A stretch of DNA of 64,000 nucleotides from Saccharopolyspora_C sp047200635 (GTDB taxonomy: Bacteria; Actinomycetota; Actinomycetes; Mycobacteriales; Pseudonocardiaceae), in NCBI RefSeq assembly GCF_047200635.1, contig NZ_JBJZOI010000025.1, positions 10,754 through 74,753 on the forward strand. The letters are read 5' to 3'. Positions 49,427 through 57,549 of the stretch are shown one piece after another. A program made the position numbers and the translations under genes. How positions within the stretch are numbered: the stretch's first letter is position 1; every line of letters begins with the position of its first letter. The notes beneath the pieces were generated by a model, which was not told where the DNA came from, made no database searches, and was given only the letters and a program-made list of their open reading frames with translations.

Positions 49427-51613
49427 GTGCCAGGTTCAGTTCCGCAGTGGTCCGATCCGGACGTGTTCGCGCCCGACGAGAACGACGAGCTCCCGCCCGA
49501 GATCGCCGCCGACCTGGTCAAGAAGGGCGCCCCGGGCTCCCGGAAGCGCCACCGGGACGAACCGATCACGGCGAAGCCGCCGGAGCGGATCCCCGACCTG
49601 CCGACGCTGCTCGGCGTGGCGGTGAGCGCGGTCGGCGGCGCCGAACGCGAGGGCCAGTCGCGGATGGCGGCGGCGGTGGCGCACTCGATCGAGTCCGGCG
49701 AGCACCTGGCCGTGCAGGCCGGAACCGGGACGGGGAAGTCGCTGGCGTACCTGGTGCCCGCCATCCGGCACGCCGTCGTCGAGGCGACGACCGTCGTGAT
49801 CTCCACGGCGACCATCGCGCTGCAACGTCAGCTCGTCGACCGCGACCTGCCCCGGCTGGCCGACGCGCTGGCCGAGTCGCTGGGCCGTCCGCCCACGTTC
49901 GCGATCCTCAAGGGCCGCCGCAACTACCTGTGCCTCAACCGGGTCCACGGCGGCGCCCCGGCCGATCCCGACGACGGCGGCCTGTTCGACCCGTTCGCCG
50001 CCTCCGCGCTGGAACGCCAGGTCAAGCGGGTCCGCGAGTGGTCCACCGAGACCGAGACGGGGGACCGCGACGAACTCGTCCCCGGCGTCACCGACCAGGC
50101 CTGGCGGCAGCTCTCGGTGACCGCGAAGGAATGCCTCGGCGCGCACCGCTGCCCCGTCGGCACCGATTGCTTCGCCGAACGCGCCCGCAACGAGGCGGGC
50201 CGCGCCGACGTGGTCGTCACCAACCACGCGCTGCTCGCGATCGACGCCCTCGACGACCGACCCGTGCTGCCCGAGCACGACGTGGTCGTCGTCGACGAGG
50301 CGCACGACCTGGTGGACCGGGTGACCTCGGCCGCCACCGGGGAGCTGTCCGCGAACCAGGCGAAGCTCGCCGCCCGCCGCTGCGGGCGGGCCATCGACCA
50401 GGGCCTCGCCGACCGGCTGGACGAGGCCGCCGAAGGCGTCGAGCTCGTCCTGCAGGACGCCCGGTCGCAACGGCTGGAGGAGATGCCGGAGGCGCTCGGC
50501 GGCGCGCTCACCGCGCTGCGCGACGCCTCCGCCGCCTGCATGACCGCGCTCGGGCCGGAGCGCAAGGAAGACCCCGAGGGCAGCACCGCCCGCAAGCTCG
50601 CCCTCGCGCTCACCGAGGAGCTGCACGACAACGCGGTCCGGCTGCTCGACGCCTTCGACGAGCCCGAGGGCCAGCGCCGCGACGTGGTCTGGGTCAGTTC
50701 CGAGCCGAACCGGCCGCCGACCGTGAAGGTCGCGCCGCTCGGCGTCGGCGGGTTGCTGCGGGAGCGGCTGTTCGGGCAGCGCACCACGGTGCTCACCTCG
50801 GCGACGCTGGCCCTCGGGGGCTCCTTCGACACCCTCGCCCGGCAGTGGGGTCTCCCACCGGAGCGCAAGGCCGCGCCCGCGCCGGCGCTGGCCAGCGGCA
50901 AGGAGGCGCCGTCGGACTCGGCCGGGCCCCGCTGGACCGGGCTCGACGTCGGCTCCCCGTTCGAGCACCAGCGCAGCGGGATCCTCTACCTCGCGCGCCA
51001 CCTCCCGCAGCCCGGGCGGGACGGGCTGCCCGCTGAGTACCTCGACGAGCTCGCCGAACTCGTCGAGGCCGCCGGGGGCCGGACCCTGGGGTTGTTCTCC
51101 TCGATGCGCGCAGCCAAGCAGGCCGCCGAACAGCTGCGGGAACGGCTCCGCACGCCCGTGCTCTGCCAGGGCGAGGACAACACGGCGCAGCTCGTCGCCA
51201 AGTTCGCCGCCGACCCGGCCACCTCGCTGTTCGGAACGCTCTCGCTGTGGCAGGGGGTGGACGTGCCCGGCGACTCGCTGCAACTGGTGGTGATGGACCG
51301 GATCCCCTTCCCCCGCCCGGACGATCCGCTGGCCTCGGCCAGGCAGAAGGCGGTGTCCGCGCACGGCGGGAACGGGTTCCTCACCGTCGCCGGGACGCAC
51401 GCGGCGCTGCTGCTCGCGCAGGGGGCCGGGCGGCTGCTGCGGTCCTCCAGCGACCGCGGGGTGATCGCGGTGCTCGACCCTCGGCTGGCGACCGCCCGCT
51501 ACGGCGGCTTCCTGCGCGCCTCGCTCCCCCCGTTCTGGACCACCCACGATCCGCAGGTGGTCCGCGGCGCCCTGACCCGGTTGCACACCTCCGCGGGCCA
51601 GGCACCCGGGTGA
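49427..51613 (+). CDS. dinG: DinG/XPD-type ATP-dependent DNA helicase
   Basis: A 728-residue superfamily 2 helicase. Walker A is GTGTGKS (99-105) and motif II is DEAH (290-293). Between them are four cysteines (LCLNRVHGG, then ECLGAHRCPVGTDCF) expected to bind the iron-sulfur cluster of XPD/DinG helicases. Motif VI is QGAGRLLRSSSDRG near the C-terminus. It probably unwinds damaged or structured DNA and matches Rv1329c. The GTG start follows -10-like TAGCGT (49413-49418) by eight bases. Array 5 starts ten bases after its stop. Confidence 0.93.
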   Translation: MPGSVPQWSDPDVFAPDENDELPPEIAADLVKKGAPGSRKRHRDEPITAKPPERIPDLPTLLGVAVSAVGGAEREGQSRMAAAVAHSIESGEHLAVQAGTGTGKSLAYLVPAIRHAVVEATTVVISTATIALQRQLVDRDLPRLADALAESLGRPPTFAILKGRRNYLCLNRVHGGAPADPDDGGLFDPFAASALERQVKRVREWSTETETGDRDELVPGVTDQAWRQLSVTAKECLGAHRCPVGTDCFAERARNEAGRADVVVTNHALLAIDALDDRPVLPEHDVVVVDEAHDLVDRVTSAATGELSANQAKLAARRCGRAIDQGLADRLDEAAEGVELVLQDARSQRLEEMPEALGGALTALRDASAACMTALGPERKEDPEGSTARKLALALTEELHDNAVRLLDAFDEPEGQRRDVVWVSSEPNRPPTVKVAPLGVGGLLRERLFGQRTTVLTSATLALGGSFDTLARQWGLPPERKAAPAPALASGKEAPSDSAGPRWTGLDVGSPFEHQRSGILYLARHLPQPGRDGLPAEYLDELAELVEAAGGRTLGLFSSMRAAKQAAEQLRERLRTPVLCQGEDNTAQLVAKFAADPATSLFGTLSLWQGVDVPGDSLQLVVMDRIPFPRPDDPLASARQKAVSAHGGNGFLTVAGTHAALLLAQGAGRLLRSSSDRGVIAVLDPRLATARYGGFLRASLPPFWTTHDPQVVRGALTRLHTSAGQAPG

Positions 51614-51623
51614 GCGGTCCCGG

Positions 51624-52496
51624 GTGAACGGACCCTCCGTCCCACGTCGCTGGACGAACGGTCCGCTCACCCGGGGGTCCCTGCCCCCGCCCGGCCTAGG
51701 CCGCCCGCCGCCGATCCACCCGGCCTCGATCCCCCGAGTGTCGATCCACCCGGTGCCGAACCGCTCGGTCTCGATCCCACCGGCCTCGATCCACCCGGTG
51801 CCGATCCGCCCGGTGCCGATCCGGCGGGCCGACCCACGCGGTGTCAGCCCGTTCCACTCCCGGTGAACGGCCCGTTGGACCAACGAACTGGGACGAACGA
51901 CCCGCTCACTCCCGGTGCGAGCCGGGATCGAGCGAGCGGACCATCCGTCCCGGTGGTTCGGTCGAACGGGCCGTTCACCCGGAACCCGGTTTCGAGCGAA
52001 CGGCCCCTTCGACCAACCAGCTGGGACGAGCGGTCCGTTCACCCGGAGCGCGGGTGCGGTCAACGGCCCCTTCGACCAATCGGCTTGGACGAACGGTCCG
52101 CTCGCCCCGACCGGCAACCCGCACCGCACCCGCCCCGGGTCCCGTCGATCACGACCACCAGGCTCGCGCCGCGGCCGTGCGCAGGACTTGTGGACGTAGT
52201 CCTCGAAGGTCACCGGCCCGCCCTGCCTGACCCCGGCCCTCCCGAGCCGTCCGCCCCGGCGCTCGGGATCGGCCCGCTCACCGGAACCCGATCCCAACCG
52301 GCCGCCTGCCCGGCGCTCGGTCGAACGGGCCGTTCACATCCGAGCGTCTGCGGGTCAACGGACCGTTCGACCAACCGGCCCCGTCGAACGGTCCGTTCGC
52401 GAGGAACCGGACCCGAGCCGACGGTCCGTTCGCGAGGAACCGCCCTCGGGTCAACGGACCGTTCGACCAACGGGATGGGACGAACGGGCCGTTCAC
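51624..52496. repeat. array of seven 47-bp palindromes plus half-sites (array 5)
   Basis: The largest array. Full 47-bp copies lie at 51624-51670, 51863-51909, 51932-51978, 51996-52042, 52059-52105, 52354-52400 and 52450-52496. Isolated right arms are seen at about 52319-52337 and 52420-52433. Arms are more diverged than in arrays 1 and 4 (GCGAGCGG, GCGAACGG and GTCAACGG starts), suggesting an older array. It occupies most of the 989-bp gap between dinG and bioY; no gene is present in the gap. Confidence 0.88.
51713..51832. repeat. 15-bp tandem repeat inside array 5
   Basis: Seven and a half imperfect 15-bp units, consensus GATCCACCCGGTGCC, run head to tail from 51713 to about 51832. Unit starts are 51713, 51728, 51743, 51758, 51773, 51788, 51803 and 51818. 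Read in frame on the plus strand each unit would give a DPPGx pentapeptide, but no start codon or ribosome site supports translation. Confidence 0.8.
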
Positions 52497-52602
52497 TCCC
52501 TCCCGCACCTGCGGTGGGCGCCACTATGTGGTCCAAGTCGCCGTGCTCGCGGCCCCGGGGCGGGTACGTTGACGCCGATCGTGAGGCCCAGGAGGAGACG
52601 TC

Positions 52603-53160
52603 GTGCCCGGACAGCGCACCACCACACCGGCGGCCGACCTGGCGCGGACCGTGGTCTTCGCCGCGTTCACCGCCGTGCTCGGCCTGTTCCCCGGGCTCTA
52701 CGTCGCGGGTTCGGGGGTGCCGGTGGTGCTGCAGAACATGGGCCCGCTGCTGGCGGGCAGCATCCTCGGCGCGCGGCGCGCGGGCGCGGCGACGGGGTTG
52801 TTCCTGGCGCTGGTGGCGCTGGGCCTGCCGCTGCTGTCGGGCGGACGCGGCGGTCTCGCGCCGTTCGCCGGCCCGACCGGGGGCTTCGCGCTGGGCTACC
52901 TGCTCTCGGCGGTCGTGGTGGGGCTGATCGTGCAGCGCGGCCTCCCCCGGCCGAGCCTGCCGCGGCTGCTGCTGGCGAACGTGGCGGGGGTGGCGGCGGA
53001 CTACCTGATCGGGATCCCCTACTGGGCGGCGTTCACGGGTGATCTCGGCGCGGCGGCGGTGCAGTCGCTGGTCTTCCTGCCGGGCGACGCGGTGAAGCTG
53101 GTAGCGGTGTCGTTGGTGGCCGCCGCGGTGCACCGCGCGCTGCCCGGTGCCGGACGATGA
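52603..53160 (+). CDS. bioY: biotin ECF transporter S component
   Basis: A 185-residue membrane protein of the BioY family with six helices, the substrate-binding subunit of an energy-coupling-factor biotin transporter. Visible family segments are GSGVPVVLQNMGPLLAGSILG near residue 38 and GPTGGFALGYL near 90. The GTG start has AGGAGGAG at ideal spacing. ATPase and EcfT genes follow with overlaps, giving a complete dedicated biotin importer (BioYMN type). Confidence 0.93.
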   Translation: MPGQRTTTPAADLARTVVFAAFTAVLGLFPGLYVAGSGVPVVLQNMGPLLAGSILGARRAGAATGLFLALVALGLPLLSGGRGGLAPFAGPTGGFALGYLLSAVVVGLIVQRGLPRPSLPRLLLANVAGVAADYLIGIPYWAAFTGDLGAAAVQSLVFLPGDAVKLVAVSLVAAAVHRALPGAGR

Positions 53161-53179
53161 GGCTGCGGGAGCGGGTCGG

Positions 53180-53854
53180 TTGATCGAATTCGAGGACGTC
53201 GCGCACAGCTACGGCGAGCACCCCGTGCTCGACGGCATCGACCTGCGGCTCGGCGAGCGGCGGGTGGCGTTCGTCGGAGCGAACGGCTCCGGCAAGTCGA
53301 CCCTCGCTCGCACGATCAACGGATTGGTGGCGCCGACCCGGGGGCGGGTGATCGTCGACGGCCTGGACCCGGCGCGCGAGGGACGCGCGGTGCGCGGGCG
53401 GGTCGGTTTCGTGTTCACCAACCCCGACAGCCAGATCGTGATGCCCACGGCCGGGGAGGACGTGGCGTTCTCCCTGCGCAGGCGGGGCGTGCCGAAGGCG
53501 GAGCGGGAGCGCCGCGCCGCCGAGGTGCTGGCCCGGCACGGCCTCGCCGGGTACGCCGAGCATCCCGCCCACCAGCTGTCCGGGGGGCAGAAGCAGCTGC
53601 TGGCCCTGTGCTCGATGCTGGTGCTGGAGCCGGACGTGCTGGTCTGCGACGAGCCGACCACGCTCCTGGACCTGCGGAACAAGCGGCACTTCGTGGAGCT
53701 GCTCCAGCAGCTCCCGCAGCAGGTGGTGCTGGTGACCCACGACCTGCACCTGCTCGACGGGTTCGACCGGGTCGTGGTGCTCGACGAGGGCCGCGTCGTC
53801 GCCGACGACACCCCGGCCCCGGCGCTGGCCCGCTACCGGGAGCTGGCGGGATGA
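53180..53854 (+). CDS. ECF transporter ATPase (BioM/EcfA-like)
   Basis: A 224-residue ABC ATPase: Walker A GANGSGKST (about 34-42), Q-loop region TNPDSQIVMPTA, signature LSGGQKQLLAL and Walker B VLVCDEPTTLLDL. It energises the BioY/EcfT transporter. TTG at 53180 is chosen because GGGAG precedes it by eight bases and the product then begins IEFEDVAHSYG like other family members; GTG at 53147, which overlaps the bioY stop, is an alternative. It overlaps the next ATG. Confidence 0.9.
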   Translation: MIEFEDVAHSYGEHPVLDGIDLRLGERRVAFVGANGSGKSTLARTINGLVAPTRGRVIVDGLDPAREGRAVRGRVGFVFTNPDSQIVMPTAGEDVAFSLRRRGVPKAERERRAAEVLARHGLAGYAEHPAHQLSGGQKQLLALCSMLVLEPDVLVCDEPTTLLDLRNKRHFVELLQQLPQQVVLVTHDLHLLDGFDRVVVLDEGRVVADDTPAPALARYRELAG

Positions 53855-54456
53855 GCCCGATCGGCCTGTACGAACCGGGGACGAGCCCGCTGCACCGGAC
53901 TCCGGCGGGGGTGAAGTTCGCACTGCTGCTGGGCTTCGCGGTGCTGATCTTCGTGCTCGGCTCGGCGCTGCCGCTGGCCGTGGTCTCGGTGGTCGCGGTG
54001 CTGGCCTACGCCGTGGCGCGGATCCCGCCGCGGCGCTGCTGGCAGGTGGCCCGGCTGCTGCTGCCGCTGCTCGCGGTGATCTTCCTGCTCCAGTGGTGGA
54101 CCCTGGGGCTCGACCAGGCGGGCGTGGTGGTGCTGCGGTTGTTCGCGGCGCTGGCGGTGGCCAACCTGTTCACCCTGACCACGAAGGTGGACGACCTGGT
54201 GAGCGCGGTGGAGCGCGGCCTCGGCCCGCTGCGCCGCTTCGGCGTGCGCCCGGAACGGGTGGGGTTGCTGGTGGGGCTGACCTTGCAGGCCGTGGCGGCC
54301 CTGTCGACGATCGCCGCGCAGACCCGGGAGGCGCAGCGGGCGCGCGGGGCGGAGCGCTCGCTGCCCGCGTTCGCCGTGCCGTTCCTGGTCCGCACGTTGC
54401 GCCACTCCGACGAGCTCGGCGAGGCCCTGGCGGCGCGCGGCGTGGGCGACGACTGA
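53851..54456 (+). CDS. ECF transporter transmembrane component (BioN/EcfT-like)
   Basis: A 201-residue membrane protein with about five helices. It opens with the family pattern GLYEPGTSPLHRTPAGVKF and ends with the coupling ARG motif (ALAARGVGDD), which contacts the ATPase; a second coupling motif is at AQRARGAE. The ATG overlaps the ATPase stop (ATGA). With bioY and the ATPase it completes the biotin importer. Confidence 0.92.
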   Translation: MSPIGLYEPGTSPLHRTPAGVKFALLLGFAVLIFVLGSALPLAVVSVVAVLAYAVARIPPRRCWQVARLLLPLLAVIFLLQWWTLGLDQAGVVVLRLFAALAVANLFTLTTKVDDLVSAVERGLGPLRRFGVRPERVGLLVGLTLQAVAALSTIAAQTREAQRARGAERSLPAFAVPFLVRTLRHSDELGEALAARGVGDD

Positions 54457-54460
54457 CGGT

Positions 54461-55312
54461 TCAGGCGCCGGATCCCAGGGCGAGGCGCGCGGCGTGCCTC
54501 GCGATGAACTCCTCCACCTCGTCGGCGGGCTTGTCCGGCAGGCCCCAGATGGCTTCCGCGACACCGCAGTCAGCCCACTGCGACAGCAGTGCCGGGGTCG
54601 GCTTCCGGGTCGCGAGCACGTGGATCGCGGGTTCGCCGGGTCTGCCCGCCGCTGCCCAGGCCTCGCGCAGCCGCTGCGCGTCCAGCGGCACGTCGGTGTC
54701 GGCGGGCGTGGTGATCCACCCGTCGGCGTGCGCGGCGATCCAGGCGAACGTCTTCGGGCCCGCACCGGCCCCGATCAGCAGCGGGATCCGCCCGGGTTTC
54801 GGATACGCCCAGGAGGGGCCGAACTCGACGAACTCCCCGGAGTAGGAGGCTTCCTCCTGCGTCCACAGCGCGCGCATCGCCTCCACGTGCTCGCGCAGCG
54901 CGGTCCGCCGCCGGTGCGCGGGCACCCGGTGATCGGCGAGCTCGTCGGTGTTCCACCCGAACCCGGCCCCGAGCACCACCCGGCCACCGGAGAGCCAGTC
55001 CAGCGAGGCGATCGTCTTGGCCAGCGAGATCGGGTCGGACTCGACCGGCAGCGCCACCGCCGTGGCCAGCCGGATCCGCGAGGTGAGCGCGGCCGCGGCG
55101 CTCAGGCTCACCCAGGGATCGAGGGTCCGCAGGTAGCGGTCGTCCGGTAGCGCGGCACCCCCGGTGCCGGGATGCGCGGCCGTGCGCCTGACCGGGATGT
55201 GGGTGTGCTCGGGGACGTAGAAGGTGTCGAACCCGGCCTGCTCGGCCGCCCGCGCGGCCCGCCCCGGGGTGATCCCGCGATCGCTGGTGAACAGCACTAC
55301 GCCGTGTCGCAA
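54461..55312 (-). CDS. LLM class F420-dependent oxidoreductase
   Basis: A 283-residue TIM-barrel protein of the luciferase-like monooxygenase family, subgroup using cofactor F420. Characteristic segments are the N-terminal VVLFTSDRGITPGRAARAAEQAGFDTFYVPEH (in parts), AALTSRIRLATAVALP, and DWLSGGRVVLGAGFGWN. The TTG start at 55312 is chosen because GAGGA lies six bases upstream and the product starts at the family's usual position. It converges with the biotin operon only four bases after its stop. Substrate is unknown. Confidence 0.9.
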   Translation of the reverse strand: MRHGVVLFTSDRGITPGRAARAAEQAGFDTFYVPEHTHIPVRRTAAHPGTGGAALPDDRYLRTLDPWVSLSAAAALTSRIRLATAVALPVESDPISLAKTIASLDWLSGGRVVLGAGFGWNTDELADHRVPAHRRRTALREHVEAMRALWTQEEASYSGEFVEFGPSWAYPKPGRIPLLIGAGAGPKTFAWIAAHADGWITTPADTDVPLDAQRLREAWAAAGRPGEPAIHVLATRKPTPALLSQWADCGVAEAIWGLPDKPADEVEEFIARHAARLALGSGA

Positions 55313-55919
55313 GGGAGGTCCTCTCCGCGCCGGGGGCCGGCGGAGCCCGCGGCGACGATGCGTGGACGAGATCGACGCGCCTGCCCTGGATCCACCGACG
55401 ACCCTAGCAAGCGTTTGGCCGAGCCCCAAGAGCCTGATCTCCAACCCTTTTCCACGAGGGGAAATCCGGTTCGACCGGCTCGCCGAGCTGATCCCGTTCG
55501 GGCCGCGAGCGGCTCGACTCACCGCTGGTGCCGACGGCGGTGCGGGCGCTCTCCGGTGCGCACGTGCCGATCCACCGCGCGACCGGAGGGCGCGAATCGG
55601 CAGCGCTCGGCGGAGCGGCGCCCCGACCTGCCCGCTCACCACGGCCGGGAGCAGGGCTGGCAGCCGCGCGCCACGCCGCTGCTGAGCCCCGCGCGACGGT
55701 GAGCGGATCGCGCCGGTACGTCACCGGGCCCGATCGCCGGAGCATCCCGTCCGGTGCTCCGTCCCGAGATCCAGCCGCCGCGAGGTTCGGGGACCGCGGG
55801 CCCGCGCCGGTCGGGAAGGCGCCGTGCCCGTGACCGAAGCCGCTCGCGCGGACGCGGACTCCTACCGGGCCTGGACCACCGCTTCCCGTCGTCCGCACCC
55901 CGGCCGACCGAGGCGCGGC
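55313..55919. other. gene-less stretch
   Basis: No convincing gene is present in these 607 bp. The open frames on both strands have low-complexity, Arg/Gly/Pro-rich products and no ribosome site. No 47-bp repeat is found here. Confidence 0.5.
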
Positions 55920-56711
55920 TCAGCCAGCAGGCGACACCCACTGGGCGAGCACGGTGACCGTGCCCGGATCCACCTCGGTGAACCCGGCGTCGCGGACCGC
56001 GGCGACCCCGTCGCGGCGCCAGGCTGTCGCGGCGTCCCCGCCCGGGTGCAGGCGCTCCCAGGTCCCGGCGTCGGCGGTGCGCACGGCGGACGGGAACCCG
56101 GCAGCCCGCCACGTCTCCAGCTCGCCGCCCCGCCCGGCACCGTGCAGCAGCGCGGCCAGGAACATCGTCGCGTGCCCCACCTGGGCGGCGGACTTGCCCG
56201 CGCTCATCGGGACGTCCGGGTTCAACCACAGCACCGGGACGCCCGAGGGCGGCGGGCCGGGCTCGTCCGGCTCCAGCTCGCTGCCGGAGATCTGCAGCCG
56301 GGTGAGCTCCTTGGGCATGTCCGCCACCCGAGAAGGCAAGAAGGCCCGCACCTCGGCGCCGTCCACCTCGACCGTCCGGCCGGGGAGCTGCTGGACCGCA
56401 GCCCAGTGCGCACCCCGGGCGCGGCGGGACACCTTCCGGATCCGCCCGGAGATCCAGCCGTGCACCGGCTCGAACCACTCCCCAGCCGGCTCGGCGCGCT
56501 CGTCGAGGCACACCTCCAGCGCGGCCGAGGCCGCCGCCTCCAGCAGTGCGCTGCGGCGGGGCGGTTCGGCGCGCTCGATGCGCAGCACCATCGGCATCAG
56601 CACCACCTGCTCGGGGTCCTCGTCCGCGGTGTCGGCGGTGAGCTCGGTCGGCATCGCCAGCCAGGAGGCGTAGCGGGAGAGCAGGGGGTTCAACACGGAC
56701 GCATCGAGCAC
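55920..56711 (-). CDS. PTH2-type peptidyl-tRNA hydrolase family protein
   Basis: A 263-residue protein whose C-terminal half resembles archaeal/eukaryotic-type peptidyl-tRNA hydrolase PTH2: LNPDVPMSAGKSAAQVGHATMFLAAL (in parts, about 165-191) carries the conserved lysine and histidine, and VTVLAQWVSPAG closes the domain. The N-terminal half (about 1-140) is an extra region seen in actinobacterial members. The likely role is release of stalled peptidyl-tRNA or a related hydrolysis. The GTG start lies about 50 bases from array 6. Activity is inferred. Confidence 0.78.
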   Translation of the reverse strand: MLDASVLNPLLSRYASWLAMPTELTADTADEDPEQVVLMPMVLRIERAEPPRRSALLEAAASAALEVCLDERAEPAGEWFEPVHGWISGRIRKVSRRARGAHWAAVQQLPGRTVEVDGAEVRAFLPSRVADMPKELTRLQISGSELEPDEPGPPPSGVPVLWLNPDVPMSAGKSAAQVGHATMFLAALLHGAGRGGELETWRAAGFPSAVRTADAGTWERLHPGGDAATAWRRDGVAAVRDAGFTEVDPGTVTVLAQWVSPAG

Positions 56712-56762
56712 GCCCCCATTGTCCCGCGCCCCACCACCGCCTCACCCGGCTCCCCACCACGA

Positions 56763-56993
56763 GTGAACGGACCGTTCGCCCAACGGGACTGGACGAACGG
56801 TCCGCTCACCCCGTCCGGAACCGGGTGAACGGACCGTTCGCCCAACCGGACCGGACGAACGATCCGCTCACCCGACGTCCGGGCGTGAACGGACCGTTGG
56901 CCCAACCAGACAGGACGAACGATCCGCTCACCCCGTCCGGAACCGGGTGAACGGACCGTTCGCCCAACCGGACCGGACGAACGATCCGCTCAC
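56763..56993. repeat. array of four 47-bp palindromes (array 6)
   Basis: Copies at 56763-56809, 56825-56871, 56885-56931 and 56947-56993. Left arms read GTGAACGGACCGTTCGCCC; right arms end GATCCGCTCAC in three copies, so both arms drifted together in this array. The array ends 12 bases from the stop of the minus-strand SRPBCC gene and lies upstream of the PTH2-like gene, so it can terminate the SRPBCC transcript. Confidence 0.9.
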
Positions 56994-57004
56994 CCGGTGC
57001 GGGC

Positions 57005-57478
57005 TCAGCGGGTGTCGCGGTCCGGGGATTCGGCGATCTCCTTGAGGCGCTGGAGGGTGCGCTCCATGCCGTCCCGGAAGTTCTGCGCCAACCGCTCCCG
57101 GCCGCCGACCACCTGGTACAGCGGCCACAACATGCCGTGCCGGGTTCCCGAGGTGTCCCGCTGCTCGGTCACCGTGGTCCCGCCGCCGTCGGGCACCAGC
57201 AGGTAGCGCCACACCGTGTTGTGCAGCGTGGTGCGGAAGGCGAACTCGCGGCCGCGCTCGGCCCGCTCGATCCTGTTCGGCGTGGGGATCCCGGGCTTGT
57301 TGACGCCGATGAACCGCGCCCCCACCACGGGCTCCCGCACCCTGCCGCGCCAGCGGCATCTCACCAGTGCGGGGCTCCACTCCGGCATCCGGGTGATGTC
57401 GGAGATCAGGTCCCAGACCTGCTCCGGTGTCGCCTCGATGCGCAGGGACACCTCGTCCAGCTCGGTCGATCCGCTCAT
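57005..57478 (-). CDS. SRPBCC (START-like) family protein
   Basis: A 157-residue protein of the SRPBCC/polyketide cyclase-dehydrase superfamily, beginning SGSTELDEVSLRIEATPEQVWDLISDI, with the helix-grip layout of strands and a long C-terminal helix. Such proteins form a deep cavity that binds small hydrophobic molecules; most actinobacterial stand-alone members have unknown ligands. The ATG start is the first in the frame. It ends at array 6 and lies downstream of serB. Confidence 0.88.
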   Translation of the reverse strand: MSGSTELDEVSLRIEATPEQVWDLISDITRMPEWSPALVRCRWRGRVREPVVGARFIGVNKPGIPTPNRIERAERGREFAFRTTLHNTVWRYLLVPDGGGTTVTEQRDTSGTRHGMLWPLYQVVGGRERLAQNFRDGMERTLQRLKEIAESPDRDTR

Positions 57479-57549
57479 GTCCGCTCCGTTCCGGTCGCTC
57501 CTGCGATCAACGAAACGATCATGGTCCAGATCCGGCCAGCCGGATCGGT

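Noticed and set aside
52497..52602. Riboswitch or biotin operator upstream of bioY
   Set aside because: Apart from a TACGTT -10-like element and a strong ribosome site, no conserved structure or known operator symmetry was visible in the 106 bases left after the repeat array.
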